Numbered from the stretch's first letter, positions 36,306-46,011 are shown. The stretch: 64,000 nucleotides of DNA from Mycobacterium sp. Z3061 (GCF_031583025.1 NZ_CP134062.1:1674001-1738000); one strand, 5' to 3'. The notes: generated by a model not told the origin, from the letters alone. Numbers and translations are program-made.

Positions 36306-39287
36306 GTGGGAATGCGGCCCGCCGCAAGGATGCCGAAGTTGACTCGGCGCAGCCGGATTCTGATCCTGATCGCACTGGGTGTGATCGTGCTGTTGCTGGC
36401 CGGACCCAGGCTGATCGACGCCTACGTCGACTGGCTGTGGTTCGGTGAGCTGGGCTACCGCTCGGTGTTCACCACCGTGCTGGTCACCCGCATCGTGGTG
36501 TTTCTGGTGGCCGCCCTGCTGGTCGGCGGCATCGTGTTCGCCGGGCTCGCGGTGGCTTACCGCACCCGCCCGGTGTTCGTCCCGAGCAACGACAACGACC
36601 CGGTGGCGCGCTATCGCGCGGTGGTGCTGAGCCGGCTGCGGTTGGTGGGGATCGGCATCCCGGCGGCGATCGGTGTGCTGGCCGGCATGGTGGCGCAGAG
36701 CTACTGGGTGCGCATCCAGTTGTTCCTGCACGGCGGTGACTTCGGCATCGCCGACCCGCAGTTCGGCAAGGACCTCGGCTTCTACGCCTTCGAGTTGCCG
36801 TTCTACCGGCTGGTGCTGAGCTACCTCTTCGTCGCGGTGTTCCTGGCCCTGGTCGCGAACGTGGTGTCGCATTACCTGTTCGGTGGGATCAGGCTGTCGG
36901 GGCGCGCCGGCGCGTTGAGCCGCTCGGCCCGCATCCAGCTGGTCAGCCTGGTCGGTGTTCTGGTGGTGCTCAAGGCGGTTGCGTACTGGCTGGACCGCTA
37001 CGAGTTGCTGTCGCACACCCGCGGGGGCAAGCCGTTCACCGGGGCCGGCTACACCGACATCAACGCGGTGCTGCCGGCCAAGCTGATCCTGATGGCCATC
37101 GCGCTGATCTGCGCGGCCGCGGTGTTCTCCGCGATCACGTTGCGCGATTTACGGATTCCGGCGATCGGGCTGGTTCTTCTATTGCTGTCGTCGCTGATCG
37201 TGGGCGCCGGCTGGCCGCTGATCGTCGAGCAGATCAGCGTCAAACCCAATGCGGCGCAGAAGGAAAGCGAATACATCAGCCGAAGTATCGCCGCCACCCG
37301 GCAGGCCTACGGGCTGACGCCGGACGTGGTGACCTACCGCAACTACACCGGCGACGGACAGGCGACCGCGCAGCAGGTGGCCGCCGACCGCGCGACCACC
37401 TCCAACATCCGGCTGCTCGACCCGACCATCGTGAGCCCGGCGTTCACCCAGTTCCAGCAGGGCAAGAACTTCTACTACTTCCCCGACCAGCTGTCCATCG
37501 ACCGCTATCAGGACCGCGGCGGCAACCTGCGCGACTACGTGGTCGCGGCCCGGGAACTCAACCCCGACCGGCTGATCGACAACCAGCGCGACTGGATCAA
37601 CCGGCACACGGTCTACACGCATGGCAACGGCTTCATCGCGTCACCGGCCAACACCGTGCGCGGCATCGCCAACGACCCGAACCAGAACGGCGGGTACCCG
37701 GAGTTCCTGGCCAGCGTCGTCGGCGCCAATGGCAGCATCGTGTCCGACGGCCCGGCGCCGTTGGACCAGCCGCGGGTCTACTACGGCCCGGTGATCGCCA
37801 ATGCGGCTGCCGATTACGCGATCGTCGGCAAGACCGGGGCCGACCGCGAATACGACTACGAGACCAGCACCGAAACCAAGAACTACACCTACACCGGCGC
37901 GGGCGGTGTGCCGATCGGTAGCTGGATCTCCCGCAGTGTGTTCGCCGCGAAGTTCGCCGAGCGAAACTTCTTGTTCTCCAACGTGATCGGGTCCAACAGC
38001 AGAATCCTGTTCAATCGCGACCCGGCGCAGCGGGTGGAGGCGGTGGCGCCGTGGCTGACCACCGACAGCGCGGTGTACCCGGCGATCGTGAACAAGCGGA
38101 TGGTGTGGATCATCGACGGCTACACCACGCTGGACAACTATCCGTACTCAGAGCTCACGTCGCTGTCCTCGGCGACGGCGGATTCCAACGAGGTGGCGTT
38201 CAACCGGCTGGCGCCCGACAAGCGGGTCTCCTACATCCGTAATTCGGTGAAGGCCACCGTGGATGCCTACGACGGCACCGTGACCCTGTATCAGCAGGAC
38301 GAGAACGATCCGGTGCTCAAGGCCTGGATGCAGGTCTTCCCCGGAACGGTGAAGCCCAAGAGCGACATCAGCGCCGAGCTGGCCGAGCACCTGCGCTACC
38401 CCGAAGACCTGTTCAAGGTGCAGCGCATGCTGCTGGCGAAGTACCACGTCAACGACCCGGTGACGTTCTTCTCCACCTCGGATTTCTGGGACGTGCCGCT
38501 GGACCCGAATCCGACCGCGAGCAGTTATCAGCCGCCCTATTACATCGTCGCGAAAAACATTGCCAAGAACGATAATTCGGCGTCGTACCAGTTGATCAGC
38601 GCGATGAACAGGTTCAAGCGCGACTACCTGGCCGCCTACATCAGCGCTAGTTCGGATCCCGCGACCTACGGCAGGCTCACGGTGCTGACCATCCCGGGCC
38701 AGGTCAACGGTCCCAAGCTGGCCAACAACGCGATCACCACCGACCCGGCGGTGTCCCAGGACCTCGGGGTGATCGGTCGCGACAACCAGAACCGGATCCG
38801 CTGGGGCAACCTGCTCACGCTTCCGGTGGGCCAGGGTGGGCTGTTGTACGTAGAGCCCGTCTACGCCTCCCCGGGTGCCAGCGACGCGGCATCCTCGTAC
38901 CCGCGTCTGATCCGGGTGGCGATGATGTACAACGACAAGATCGGATACGGCCCGACCGTGCGCGACGCGCTCACCGGGTTGTTCGGGCCGGGAGCGGGTG
39001 ATGCCGCGACCGGCATTCAGCCCACCGACGCCGGGGTGCCGGCCGCCCCGCCGTCCAATCCGCCGCCGCCGGCCAACGGGCCCGGGACGCCACCGCCGAC
39101 GGCGGCTCTGCCGCCGCCGCCCGATGGTTCCGTTGGCCTGTCACCCGCTAAAGCTGCTGTGCTGCAAGAGATTCAAGCGGCGATCGGTGCGGCGCGGGAT
39201 GCGCAGAAGAAGGGCGACTTCGCCGGCTACGGGGCTGCGTTGCAGCGGCTGGACGAGGCGATCACGAAGTTCAACAACACCAAGTAG
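36306..39287 (+). CDS. UPF0182 large membrane protein (Rv3193c-like)
   Basis: This 993-residue protein starts with about seven membrane spans in the first 310 residues (for example [53 protein letters not shown] and [16 protein letters not shown]). A large soluble extracytoplasmic domain follows ([39 protein letters not shown]), then a Pro-rich linker and a C-terminal helical tail ([29 protein letters not shown]). This is the UPF0182 family. No function is established that I know of. GTG at 36306 is the start. It may be co-transcribed with the PDZ-Lon protease. Confidence 0.93.
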   Translation: MGMRPAARMPKLTRRSRILILIALGVIVLLLAGPRLIDAYVDWLWFGELGYRSVFTTVLVTRIVVFLVAALLVGGIVFAGLAVAYRTRPVFVPSNDNDPVARYRAVVLSRLRLVGIGIPAAIGVLAGMVAQSYWVRIQLFLHGGDFGIADPQFGKDLGFYAFELPFYRLVLSYLFVAVFLALVANVVSHYLFGGIRLSGRAGALSRSARIQLVSLVGVLVVLKAVAYWLDRYELLSHTRGGKPFTGAGYTDINAVLPAKLILMAIALICAAAVFSAITLRDLRIPAIGLVLLLLSSLIVGAGWPLIVEQISVKPNAAQKESEYISRSIAATRQAYGLTPDVVTYRNYTGDGQATAQQVAADRATTSNIRLLDPTIVSPAFTQFQQGKNFYYFPDQLSIDRYQDRGGNLRDYVVAARELNPDRLIDNQRDWINRHTVYTHGNGFIASPANTVRGIANDPNQNGGYPEFLASVVGANGSIVSDGPAPLDQPRVYYGPVIANAAADYAIVGKTGADREYDYETSTETKNYTYTGAGGVPIGSWISRSVFAAKFAERNFLFSNVIGSNSRILFNRDPAQRVEAVAPWLTTDSAVYPAIVNKRMVWIIDGYTTLDNYPYSELTSLSSATADSNEVAFNRLAPDKRVSYIRNSVKATVDAYDGTVTLYQQDENDPVLKAWMQVFPGTVKPKSDISAELAEHLRYPEDLFKVQRMLLAKYHVNDPVTFFSTSDFWDVPLDPNPTASSYQPPYYIVAKNIAKNDNSASYQLISAMNRFKRDYLAAYISASSDPATYGRLTVLTIPGQVNGPKLANNAITTDPAVSQDLGVIGRDNQNRIRWGNLLTLPVGQGGLLYVEPVYASPGASDAASSYPRLIRVAMMYNDKIGYGPTVRDALTGLFGPGAGDAATGIQPTDAGVPAAPPSNPPPPANGPGTPPPTAALPPPPDGSVGLSPAKAAVLQEIQAAIGAARDAQKKGDFAGYGAALQRLDEAITKFNNTK

Positions 39288-39310
39288 CGGCGCGGCTTGC
39301 CGCTCTTGGC

Positions 39311-39372
39311 CGCGAGCGTGCGTGTTGGTACAGCGACACGCCGTAAGTGGTGGCATTTTGCGCACCCTCGCG
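39311..39372. repeat. Palindromic element between convergent genes
   Basis: The outer arms CGCGAGCGTGCG (39311-39322) and CGCACCCTCGCG (39361-39372) pair at 11 of 12 positions. An inner GCGTGT/ACACGC pair (around 39321-39340) adds a second stem. It lies between the ends of the UPF0182 gene and the GlxA-type regulator and probably ends transcription from both sides. It resembles the other palindromes here in layout, though not in inner sequence. Confidence 0.55.
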
Positions 39373-39377
39373 TCGGG

Positions 39378-40337
39378 TCAGCCCCGCGCCGCGGTGCGGA
39401 ACCTCTCGCGGTAAGCCTTCGGCGTGACGCCGAGATGATCGACGAACACCCGCCGCAGGCTCTCGGCGCTGCCGAACCCCGCCAACCGCGCGGTCTCGGC
39501 GACGCTGCGCCCCGCGTCGAGGGCGGCCCGGGCGGCGTCGATCCGCACCATCTCGACGTAGCGGGCCGGCGTCGTCCCGAGCTCGGACTGAAACAGCCGG
39601 GTGAGCTGCCGGGTGCTCAACGACGCTCGCGCGGCGAGGGTGTTCACACTGTGGTTGTCCGCCGGATTGGCCGAGATCGCAGCCGTGACCTTGCGTAGCG
39701 GGGACTCCGGCGGGGGGTCGGCCTCGACCAGCACCGAGAACTGCGACTGGCCGCCCGCGCGCTTGAGGTAGACGACCAACCACCGGGCCACGGCGCGGAC
39801 CAGCTCTGTGCCGTAATCCATTTCGACCAGAGCCAGCGCCAGATCGATGCCCGACGAGATCCCGGCCGAGGTGAAGACCTCGCCGTCGCGGACGAAGATG
39901 GCGTCCGGCTCGACGGTGATGTCTGGAAACGCGCGGGCGAACAACCGGACTTCGTGCCAGTGCGTGGTGGCGCGGCGGCCCTGCAGTAATCCAGCCTGCG
40001 CGAGGACGAAGGATCCCGTGCAGATGGAGGCCAATCGCCGCGTCCGGCCGGCGATCGACCTGATCGCCTTGACCAGTGCGGGGTCCAGAGGCCGTCGCGG
40101 CAGGTCGTCGCTACCGGCCACCAGCACGGTATCCGCGGACTCGATGGACGCGATGGCGTCGGTGACGCCCAGCCGGGTCCCGATCGAGGTGGTGACATCG
40201 TTGCCGTCCACCGATGCGATCTTGAGCTGATAGTCGGCGCCGGCGCGATTGGCTTCCGCGAACACTTCGCCGGCCCCCGCAACGTCCAACATGGTCACGT
40301 CGTCGAAGACGACGATCACGATCACGCGAGCCCCCAT
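39378..40337 (-). CDS. GlxA-type AraC-family regulator with DJ-1/PfpI domain
   Basis: This 319-residue protein has an N-terminal DJ-1/PfpI-like domain (VIVIVVFDDVTMLDVAGAGEVFAEA, then ASICTGSFVLAQAGLL with the nucleophile-elbow Cys) and a C-terminal AraC helix-turn-helix pair. The pair includes NTLAARASLSTRQLTRLFQSELG and SVAETARLAGFGSAESLRRVF, with GVTPKAYRERFR at the end. GlxA-type regulators sense small metabolites and usually act on a divergent operon. Here that operon starts 88 bases away at 40426. ATG at 40337 (MGARVIVIVV) is chosen by family pattern. Confidence 0.88.
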   Translation of the reverse strand: MGARVIVIVVFDDVTMLDVAGAGEVFAEANRAGADYQLKIASVDGNDVTTSIGTRLGVTDAIASIESADTVLVAGSDDLPRRPLDPALVKAIRSIAGRTRRLASICTGSFVLAQAGLLQGRRATTHWHEVRLFARAFPDITVEPDAIFVRDGEVFTSAGISSGIDLALALVEMDYGTELVRAVARWLVVYLKRAGGQSQFSVLVEADPPPESPLRKVTAAISANPADNHSVNTLAARASLSTRQLTRLFQSELGTTPARYVEMVRIDAARAALDAGRSVAETARLAGFGSAESLRRVFVDHLGVTPKAYRERFRTAARG

Positions 40338-40425
40338 CCGTCCATTGTGGCCGTGTCGCTTTCTGTGGGAAAGACGGCTCAATCGGCCACCTACAGACAT
40401 GGGTGGATCGCCGCAGACTGACCGC

Positions 40426-41076
40426 ATGAACACTCAATCGATAGAAACCATTGCCGGCATCGCCATCCCGGACACGCCACTGGTCCGTGAGGTCACCGAC
40501 TACATCCGCGCCGCCGAAGATGATCTGCTCTTCGACCACTCCCGGCGGGTCTTTCTGTTCGGCGCCCTGCAGGGGCGCCGGCTGGGTCTGCAACCCGACC
40601 TCGAATTGCTGTACGTGGGGGCGATGTTTCACGACATCGGCCTTACCGAGCGTTACCGCACGTCGATGCTGCGCTTCGAAGTCGACGGCGCCAACGCCGC
40701 GCGCGACTTTCTGCTGGAGCGCGGCTACGACCCGGCCGATGCCCGAAAGGTGTGGCTGGGCATCGCCTTGCACACCACGCCGGGAGTGCCGGAGTTCCTG
40801 GACCCCGAAATCGCCTTGGTCACAGCCGGTGTCGAGACCGACGTGCTGGGCATGGGTCGCGGTGACCTGGCGCCCGAGGCGCTGGACGCGGTAACCGCGG
40901 CACACCCTCGGCCGGACTTCAAGAACCGCATCATCGTCGCCTTCAACGAGGGCACGAAGCACCGGCCCGACAGCACCTTCGGCACCATGAACGACGACGT
41001 GCTGGCGCACTTCGACCCGACGTTCCAGCGGGCGAACTTCGTCGACATCATCCTGGGCAACGGGTGGGCCGAGTGA
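40426..41076 (+). CDS. HD-domain phosphohydrolase-like protein (cyanamide-hydratase type)
   Basis: This 216-residue protein has HSRRVFLFGALQG, then LLYVGAMFHDIGLTERY, giving the conserved His and the HD dyad of the HD superfamily, and later HTTPGVPEF. This spacing resembles cyanamide-hydratase-like HD proteins rather than (p)ppGpp hydrolases. It likely binds a metal and hydrates or hydrolyses a small molecule. The substrate is unknown. It is the first gene of the operon opposite the GlxA-type regulator. The stop (TGA 41074-41076) overlaps the next start by one base (TGATG). Confidence 0.72.
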   Translation: MNTQSIETIAGIAIPDTPLVREVTDYIRAAEDDLLFDHSRRVFLFGALQGRRLGLQPDLELLYVGAMFHDIGLTERYRTSMLRFEVDGANAARDFLLERGYDPADARKVWLGIALHTTPGVPEFLDPEIALVTAGVETDVLGMGRGDLAPEALDAVTAAHPRPDFKNRIIVAFNEGTKHRPDSTFGTMNDDVLAHFDPTFQRANFVDIILGNGWAE

Positions 41077-41747
41077 TGGACGTCTACGAAGCGCTCTACA
41101 CCACCAGAATGATGCGGCGGCTGCGGCCCGATCCCATTCCGCTGGACACCCAGGCCCGCATTCTCGACGCTGCTGTCCGCGCCCCCAACGGTGGCAACAC
41201 CCAACGCTGGCACTTCGTGGCGGTGGACGATCCGGAGCTCAAAGCCGAATTCGCGCAACTGTTCCGGGCGGCCCGCGCCATCGAATACGAGAAGTTCAGC
41301 ACCGGGACGGGGCCGATGGTGGCGCCGGCGCCGGGCGCGGACCCGGCCGCCCATGCCGAAACCATGCGCCGGATCAAGGGTTCGGGGGATTACCTCGCCG
41401 ACCATTTCGAGGAAATTCCCCTGCTGCTGTTTGTGTTCGCCATCGACGATCTCGGCGGCGCCAACATCTTCCCCGCCATCTGGAGTGCGCTGCTGGCTGC
41501 CCGCGCCGAGGGCGTCGGCGGAGTCATGACGATGGTGCTGCGGAACTTCGCCGACAAGGTGAACGAGTTGCTCGGCGTGCCGGTCGGGGAAGGCTGGACG
41601 ATGTCGGCGATGCTGGCCCTCGGCTACCCACTGGGCAGGTGGGGTGTCGCAGCCAATCGGCGCCCCGTGCAGGAGGTTTCATCGCGCAACCACTGGGATG
41701 CGCCGTTCGGTATCGAAGTGCCGCAGCCATTGTGGCCCGCGGCGTGA
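41076..41747 (+). CDS. Nitroreductase-family FMN oxidoreductase
   Basis: This 223-residue protein begins MDVYEALYTTRMMRRLRPDPIP with the FMN-binding TTRMMRR motif, followed by RAPNGGNTQRWHFVAV and, late, LGYPLGRWG, all marks of the nitroreductase/flavin-reductase fold. These enzymes use NAD(P)H to reduce nitro groups, quinones or flavin. Coupling to the HD gene (one-base overlap) and the next gene, a possible hydroxylaminobenzene mutase, suggests nitroaromatic reduction to the hydroxylamine. That is inference from context. Confidence 0.88.
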   Translation: MDVYEALYTTRMMRRLRPDPIPLDTQARILDAAVRAPNGGNTQRWHFVAVDDPELKAEFAQLFRAARAIEYEKFSTGTGPMVAPAPGADPAAHAETMRRIKGSGDYLADHFEEIPLLLFVFAIDDLGGANIFPAIWSALLAARAEGVGGVMTMVLRNFADKVNELLGVPVGEGWTMSAMLALGYPLGRWGVAANRRPVQEVSSRNHWDAPFGIEVPQPLWPAA

Positions 41748-41758
41748 GAGAAGGAAGC

Positions 41759-42223
41759 ATGGCTACTCAAGGCCGAGATCGAGGCGGCGTAACCGACCGT
41801 GCACTGATTCGGCACGGCATCTTCCTGTTCCTGATCGGACTGGTGACCGGCACGCAGGAGCGGCGCTTCACCAACATGCGCATGGCGCTGTCCGCGCACC
41901 TGGAGGGCGTGATGAACGGCACCTTCCTGGTCGCTCTCGGTGCCGGCTGGGGTCATATCGGCCTACCGGGTCCGGTGGCGGCGGTCGCGCGGTGGACGTT
42001 GCTCTACGGCACCTACGGCAACTGGCTGTTCACCACGCTCGGAGCCGCGCTGGGCACCGCTGCCGCCAACCCGATTCTGTCGCAGGGTAATTCCGGGAGC
42101 CGCGGCCAGGAACGGTTCGTACTGTTCGGCTTTCGTGGGATGCGGTACGCCTTCCTGACTTCCGTGGTGCTCATCCTCGTCGGGCTGAGCCGCCGGGAGG
42201 GGGTGCGATCATGCGCCTCGTAA
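41759..42223 (+). CDS. Small four-helix membrane protein, possible hydroxylaminobenzene mutase
   Basis: This 154-residue protein has about four membrane spans. The N-terminal part (RHGIFLFLIGLVTGTQERRF then MRMALSAHLEGVMNGTFLVALGAGW) and LLYGTYGNWLFTTLGAALGT resemble HabA-type hydroxylaminobenzene mutases, as I recall their sequence. Those rearrange hydroxylaminobenzene to aminophenol. ATG at 41759 follows a good site, AGAGAAGGAAG. Next to a nitroreductase the assignment makes chemical sense, but the family also includes proteins of unknown role. Its end overlaps ubiX by 13 bases. Confidence 0.55.
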   Translation: MATQGRDRGGVTDRALIRHGIFLFLIGLVTGTQERRFTNMRMALSAHLEGVMNGTFLVALGAGWGHIGLPGPVAAVARWTLLYGTYGNWLFTTLGAALGTAAANPILSQGNSGSRGQERFVLFGFRGMRYAFLTSVVLILVGLSRREGVRSCAS

Positions 42224-42801
42224 TCGCCATGACCGGCGCGACCGGCGCTCCGATCGGGGTTCGTCTCCTGGAAGTGCTGGGGGAGTTGGGGGTCGAGACG
42301 CACCTGATCCTGAGTGACTGGGCGCGCGCAACCATCAAGCTCGAGACCGATCGCAGCGTCAACGACGTCCGCGGGCTCGCCTCACATAGTTACAGTGCCC
42401 GCGACCTCGCCGCTGGGATCTCCAGTGGGTCGTTCCGCACCGACGGCATGGTGGTCTGTCCGTGCAGCATGAAAACGCTGAGCGCCATTCGAATCGGCTA
42501 CAGCGACAACCTGATCACTCGCGCCGCCGACGTCACGCTGAAGGAGCGACGCAGGCTCGTGCTGGTGGCACGCGAGGCGCCACTGAGCGAGATCCATTTG
42601 GAGAACCTGCATTACCTGGCACGGGCCGGCGCGGTGATCTTTCCGCCGACGGTGTCGTACTACGCGCGGCCCGCGTCGATCGAGGAGATGACCGACTATG
42701 TCGTCGGCCGCGTCATCGACCAACTCGGGATCGAACACCACCTGATCAAACGCTGGAAGGATCACGCGAATCATGAGCGACGCGAGCCCCGATCTGCGTA
42801 G
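42211..42801 (+). CDS. UbiX-family flavin prenyltransferase
   Basis: This 196-residue flavoprotein has VIAMTGATGAPIGVRLLEVL at the N-terminus (FMN-binding GATGA), CPCSMKTLSAIRIGYSDNLITRAADVTLKER (FMN/prenyl-phosphate site) and REAPLSEIHLENL. This is a complete UbiX/Pad1 signature. It makes prenylated FMN, the cofactor of UbiD decarboxylases, and the UbiD gene follows with a 29-base overlap. The pair therefore forms a working decarboxylase system. Confidence 0.93.
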   Translation: MRLVIAMTGATGAPIGVRLLEVLGELGVETHLILSDWARATIKLETDRSVNDVRGLASHSYSARDLAAGISSGSFRTDGMVVCPCSMKTLSAIRIGYSDNLITRAADVTLKERRRLVLVAREAPLSEIHLENLHYLARAGAVIFPPTVSYYARPASIEEMTDYVVGRVIDQLGIEHHLIKRWKDHANHERREPRSA

Positions 42802-44302
42802 CTGGCTGGCCACGCTGGAAGCCGCCGGCCAGTTGCGCCGCATCGTCGCACGGGTGGACTGGAACGAGGAGATCGGCGCGATCACCCGGGCCAATCTCTC
42901 GCTCGGCGGGCCGGCATTGCTGTTCGAGAACATTGCCGGGCACGAAGACACCAGGTGCACCAAACTGCTGACATCAGGGATCGGGAGTCGGCGTCAGATC
43001 CAATTGATGCTGGGACTGCCGGAGGCCACCGGCGACGCTGCCATCGTCCGTCACCTGAAAGAGGCTTTCCGACAACCGATTCCGCCGCGCATTGTCGACA
43101 CGGGTCCGGTCAAAGAGAACATGGTGACCGGCGACGACATCGATCTGTGGCAGTTCCCCGCCCCGAAGTGGCATGCGGCGGACGGGGGTAGGTACATCGA
43201 CACGTTCTGTGGCGTGGTCACCGAGGACAGGGTGACCGGGCGCGACAACATCGGCGTGTATCGCGGCATGATCGTCGGACGGGACAAGATCGCCAAGCTG
43301 ATGGTGCCCAGTCAGGGCTGGGGCGGCCATGCTCAGCAGTACAAGCCGGAACCGATGCCGGTGGCCGTCGTCTACGGCTGGCACGACGTATTGCCGTTCT
43401 GCGCCGGCAGTCCGTTCCCGAAGGAGGTGTGCGAGTGGGACATGATGGGCGCCCTGCTGGGGCGACCGGTCGACCTTGTGGCGTGCGAGACCGTGCCGCT
43501 GCATGTGCCGGCCAGCGCCGAGATCGTCGTCGAGGGGTTCATTGATCCCGACCCGGCCACCTTCATGGACGAGGGCCCCTTCGCGGAGTACCCGGGCTAC
43601 CTGGACGGGCATCCCGCGCCGGCGCCGGTGCTGCGGGTCACCCGGATCACCCATCGCAACGACCCGGTGCTGCGCGGCACGCCCGAGGGAATCCGTCCCG
43701 GCTTCCTCAACGAGGACGCCATGGTCAACTACGCACGCTCGGCGATCGTGTGGAACATTTTGGAAGACAACGGGATCAGCGGCGTCACCGATGTGTGGAT
43801 GTCGCCGGTGTCCAACGGCACCCACATCGCGGTGCAGATCCGCAAGGCCTACCGCGGTCACGCGCAGCAAGTCGCCGCGGCGCTGTGGGGCAGCGGTGGA
43901 TCGGTCTGGTTCTACAAGCACGTCGTCGTCGTCGAGGAGGACGTCGACATTCGCGACCCCGCCGCGCTGGACTGGGCCATCGCGTACCGGGTGAATGCCG
44001 GGCGCGGTGACATCGCCTGCTACGGGCCCACTCTCGGCTCCCCGCTGGATCCCTCCACCCCGCCGCAGAAGTCGAACTCCGGCGGAGGGGAGTGGACCCG
44101 GGTGCTCATCGACGCCACCCGCAGTTGGGATTTCGAGCCGAGGCCGGAGTGGGGTGGGCAGCATTATCCGGCGCTCAACACGATTGACCCGGAGCTGGAG
44201 TCGATCGTCGCCGCCCGGTGGGAGGAATACGGGATCGGCATTCCCTATCTGGACGATCAGCACCGGGAACTGCTGACGATGCAGCGGCTCAGGTCCCCTT
44301 GA
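42773..44302 (+). CDS. UbiD-family prenyl-FMN-dependent decarboxylase
   Basis: This 509-residue UbiD enzyme has DTFCGVVTEDRVTGRDNIGVYRGMIVGRDKI (region of the prFMN-binding Asn and catalytic Arg) and DEGPFAEYPGYLDG (the two Glu of the E-R-E catalytic set), plus GTPEGIRPGFLNEDA. It reversibly decarboxylates an aromatic or unsaturated acid. The specific substrate is unknown. With the nitroreductase and putative mutase upstream it could act on a hydroxy- or aminobenzoate. The end overlaps the convergent rtcB gene by 14 bases. Confidence 0.92.
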   Translation: MSDASPDLRSWLATLEAAGQLRRIVARVDWNEEIGAITRANLSLGGPALLFENIAGHEDTRCTKLLTSGIGSRRQIQLMLGLPEATGDAAIVRHLKEAFRQPIPPRIVDTGPVKENMVTGDDIDLWQFPAPKWHAADGGRYIDTFCGVVTEDRVTGRDNIGVYRGMIVGRDKIAKLMVPSQGWGGHAQQYKPEPMPVAVVYGWHDVLPFCAGSPFPKEVCEWDMMGALLGRPVDLVACETVPLHVPASAEIVVEGFIDPDPATFMDEGPFAEYPGYLDGHPAPAPVLRVTRITHRNDPVLRGTPEGIRPGFLNEDAMVNYARSAIVWNILEDNGISGVTDVWMSPVSNGTHIAVQIRKAYRGHAQQVAAALWGSGGSVWFYKHVVVVEEDVDIRDPAALDWAIAYRVNAGRGDIACYGPTLGSPLDPSTPPQKSNSGGGEWTRVLIDATRSWDFEPRPEWGGQHYPALNTIDPELESIVAARWEEYGIGIPYLDDQHRELLTMQRLRSP

Positions 44303-45494
44303 CGTTCATGATCTGCCGCAGCGACGTCACCACCTCGACCAGTGATGCGGCGTCGACCATGACCTGATCGATGTCCTTGTAGGCCTGGGGGATCTCGTCG
44401 ATCCACTGCCTGCCGTGCCGGTACTCGATGCCCAGCATGGCGGCGGCCAGATCCTGTTCGGTGAACAGTTGCTTGGCCTTCGTCCTGCTGAACCGGCGGC
44501 CGGCCCCGTGCGGAGCCGACCACAGTCCGTCAGGGTTTCCCTTGCCCCGCACGATGTAGGACCGGGTGCCCATCGAGCCGGGGATGATGCCCAGCTTGCC
44601 TTCGGTGGCGTCGATCGCGCCCTTGCGGGTCAGCCAGACCGTTTCACCGTCGATGGTGGTCGGCACGGTGTAGTTGTGGTGAGTGTTGATGCGGTTGGTT
44701 TCCACCCGCTGTGGCTGAGTGCCCACCCAGGACGCGAACACGTGGATGAACCGGTCCATCATCTCGGCCCGGTTCAGGTAGGCGAAGCGCTGCGCCCACT
44801 TCAGATCCTTGATGTACCGGTCGAATTCGGGTGTGCCTTCCCGTAGGTAAGCGAGGTCGCGGTTCGGCAGCTTGACCTGTGGGTCGGCCGAGCACTGGTC
44901 GAGGGCGATCTTGATGTGCCGCTGCGCGATCTTGTTGCCGACGCCGCGGGAACCGCTGTGCAGGAACAGCCAGACGGTGTCGTCGGTGTCCAGGCACAGC
45001 TCGATGAAGTGGTTGCCGCCGCCCAGAGATCCCAACTGCTGCATCCACTTCGGGCTGTGCGACAGGTCGACGTCGAGTTCCTGCTGCAGCTTGAGCAGCT
45101 CGTCGTGCTTGCGGCCGGTGAACGAGAACCGTTGCAGGGTCTTGTTGTAGTTGCCGGGGGAGAGCGGGATCGCGTCCTCGACGAGCCGCCTGAGTGCCGG
45201 CAGCTGGGGGCGGTAGTCGCCCCCGAACTTCGCCGACAGGTCCTGCTCGGTGAACCGGGTCTTGGCCGCGACCATGCCGCAGCCGATGTCGACGCCGACC
45301 GCCGCCGGGATGACCGCGCCCCGGGTGGGGATGACGGTCCCGACGGCCGAGCCCTTGCCTAGGTGCGCGTCGGGCATCAGCGAGACGTGCGGGTGCACGA
45401 ACGGCATCGACGCGGTGACCTTGGCCTGCTCGACGGTGTTGCCGGCGATGTCGGTGGCGAAGTTGAGCAGCTTGGGCCCGAGCTGTTCGGGCAT
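44289..45494 (-). CDS. rtcB: RtcB-family RNA ligase
   Basis: This 401-residue protein has VGVDIGCGMVAAKT (metal-binding Asp and Cys), GSLGGGNHFIEL (Asn and His), LHSGSRGVGNKIA, and SAPHGAGRRFSRTKA with the His that is guanylylated. RtcB joins 2',3'-cyclic phosphate and 5'-OH RNA ends using GTP and Mn2+, for tRNA or rRNA repair. The set is complete, so it should be active. No rtcA or sigma-54 regulator is next to it. It stands divergent from an initiator tRNA gene 151 bases away. ATG at 45494 is the start. Confidence 0.92.
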   Translation of the reverse strand: MPEQLGPKLLNFATDIAGNTVEQAKVTASMPFVHPHVSLMPDAHLGKGSAVGTVIPTRGAVIPAAVGVDIGCGMVAAKTRFTEQDLSAKFGGDYRPQLPALRRLVEDAIPLSPGNYNKTLQRFSFTGRKHDELLKLQQELDVDLSHSPKWMQQLGSLGGGNHFIELCLDTDDTVWLFLHSGSRGVGNKIAQRHIKIALDQCSADPQVKLPNRDLAYLREGTPEFDRYIKDLKWAQRFAYLNRAEMMDRFIHVFASWVGTQPQRVETNRINTHHNYTVPTTIDGETVWLTRKGAIDATEGKLGIIPGSMGTRSYIVRGKGNPDGLWSAPHGAGRRFSRTKAKQLFTEQDLAAAMLGIEYRHGRQWIDEIPQAYKDIDQVMVDAASLVEVVTSLRQIMNVKGT

Positions 45495-45645
45495 GACGGT
45501 CTCCTTGAACGTGGGTTGGCTGGTCGACGGTATTCCCCCTGATGTGGCGTTTGCAACGTATTTTGGGCCGGGTTCGGAGTATCAGTGCTGGTCAGGGCGC
45601 GATTTGGAGAGGTCCCCACGCGTTGGGTAACCTTGCGTTTACCGA

Positions 45646-45719
45646 CGCGGGGTGGAGCAGCTCGGTAGCTCGCTGGGCTCATAACCCAGAGGTCGCAGGT
45701 TCGAATCCTGTCCCCGCTA
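45646..45719 (+). tRNA. Initiator tRNA-Met (CAU)
   Basis: A 74-nt cloverleaf without encoded CCA. The 5' end CGCGGGG pairs with CCCCGC, leaving the first base C opposite T, the unpaired 1:72 position typical of initiators. The anticodon arm CTGGG-CTCATAA-CCCAG has three G-C pairs next to the CAT loop, another initiator mark. GGTTCGAATCC is the T arm. Its 3' half forms the left end of an 86-bp direct repeat with 57607-57692. Confidence 0.95.
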
Positions 45720-45762
45720 CAAAGTGGGATGGCCCTCAGGCGCAAGCCTGGGGGCCATTTTC
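45677..45762 (+). repeat. attL-type direct repeat (tRNA 3' half plus terminator)
   Basis: These 86 bases are identical to 57607-57692. The repeat starts inside the anticodon stem, runs through the tRNA 3' end and covers the following hairpin terminator. A tRNA 3' end repeated at the far side of an accessory segment is the standard footprint of site-specific integration by a tyrosine recombinase. Confidence 0.9.
45731..45761 (+). terminator. Intrinsic terminator of the initiator tRNA gene
   Basis: GGCCCTCAGGC (45731-45741) pairs with GCCTGGGGGCC (45746-45756) around a GCAA tetraloop with one T-G wobble, followed by ATTTTC. It is copied at 57661-57691. Confidence 0.85.
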
Positions 45763-45858
45763 TTGCCGTTGGGAGTCGTTCTAGGGACCTTTGCAAAAGC
45801 TAACGACTTTGTGAACTTCCATTGCGCCGGCGTCAGGATGGTAGTGAGGGGGACCCGG

Positions 45859-45893
45859 TTAGTGGTCCAGCCGTTGTGCGGCTTGGGTTGGTG
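45859..45893. mobile_element. Possible relic of an IS end near attL
   Basis: TTAGTGGTCCAGCCGTTGTG (45859-45878) matches the outer end of the IS3-type element on the reverse strand (51938-51919) at 17 of 20 bases. The following GCGGCTTGGGTTGGTGGG also resembles the 3' end of its transposase gene near 50738-50757. No transposase reading remains; the rest of 45763-46011 holds no gene I can support. Confidence 0.35.
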
Positions 45894-46011
45894 GGTCGTG
45901 TCCACATTAGGACAGCTCGGCCGGGCGTGTCCGCCGTGGGTAGTTCAAGGCCGATTGAGATTCGAGTACGAACTCATTGGTCTATGCCGGATCACGCTCG
46001 GCGAATGGGAG

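Noticed and set aside
45720..46011. Several open frames after the tRNA, including 45724-46047
   Set aside because: They start inside the att repeat or terminator, show no motif, and overlap the TetR gene; no ribosome-binding site supports them.
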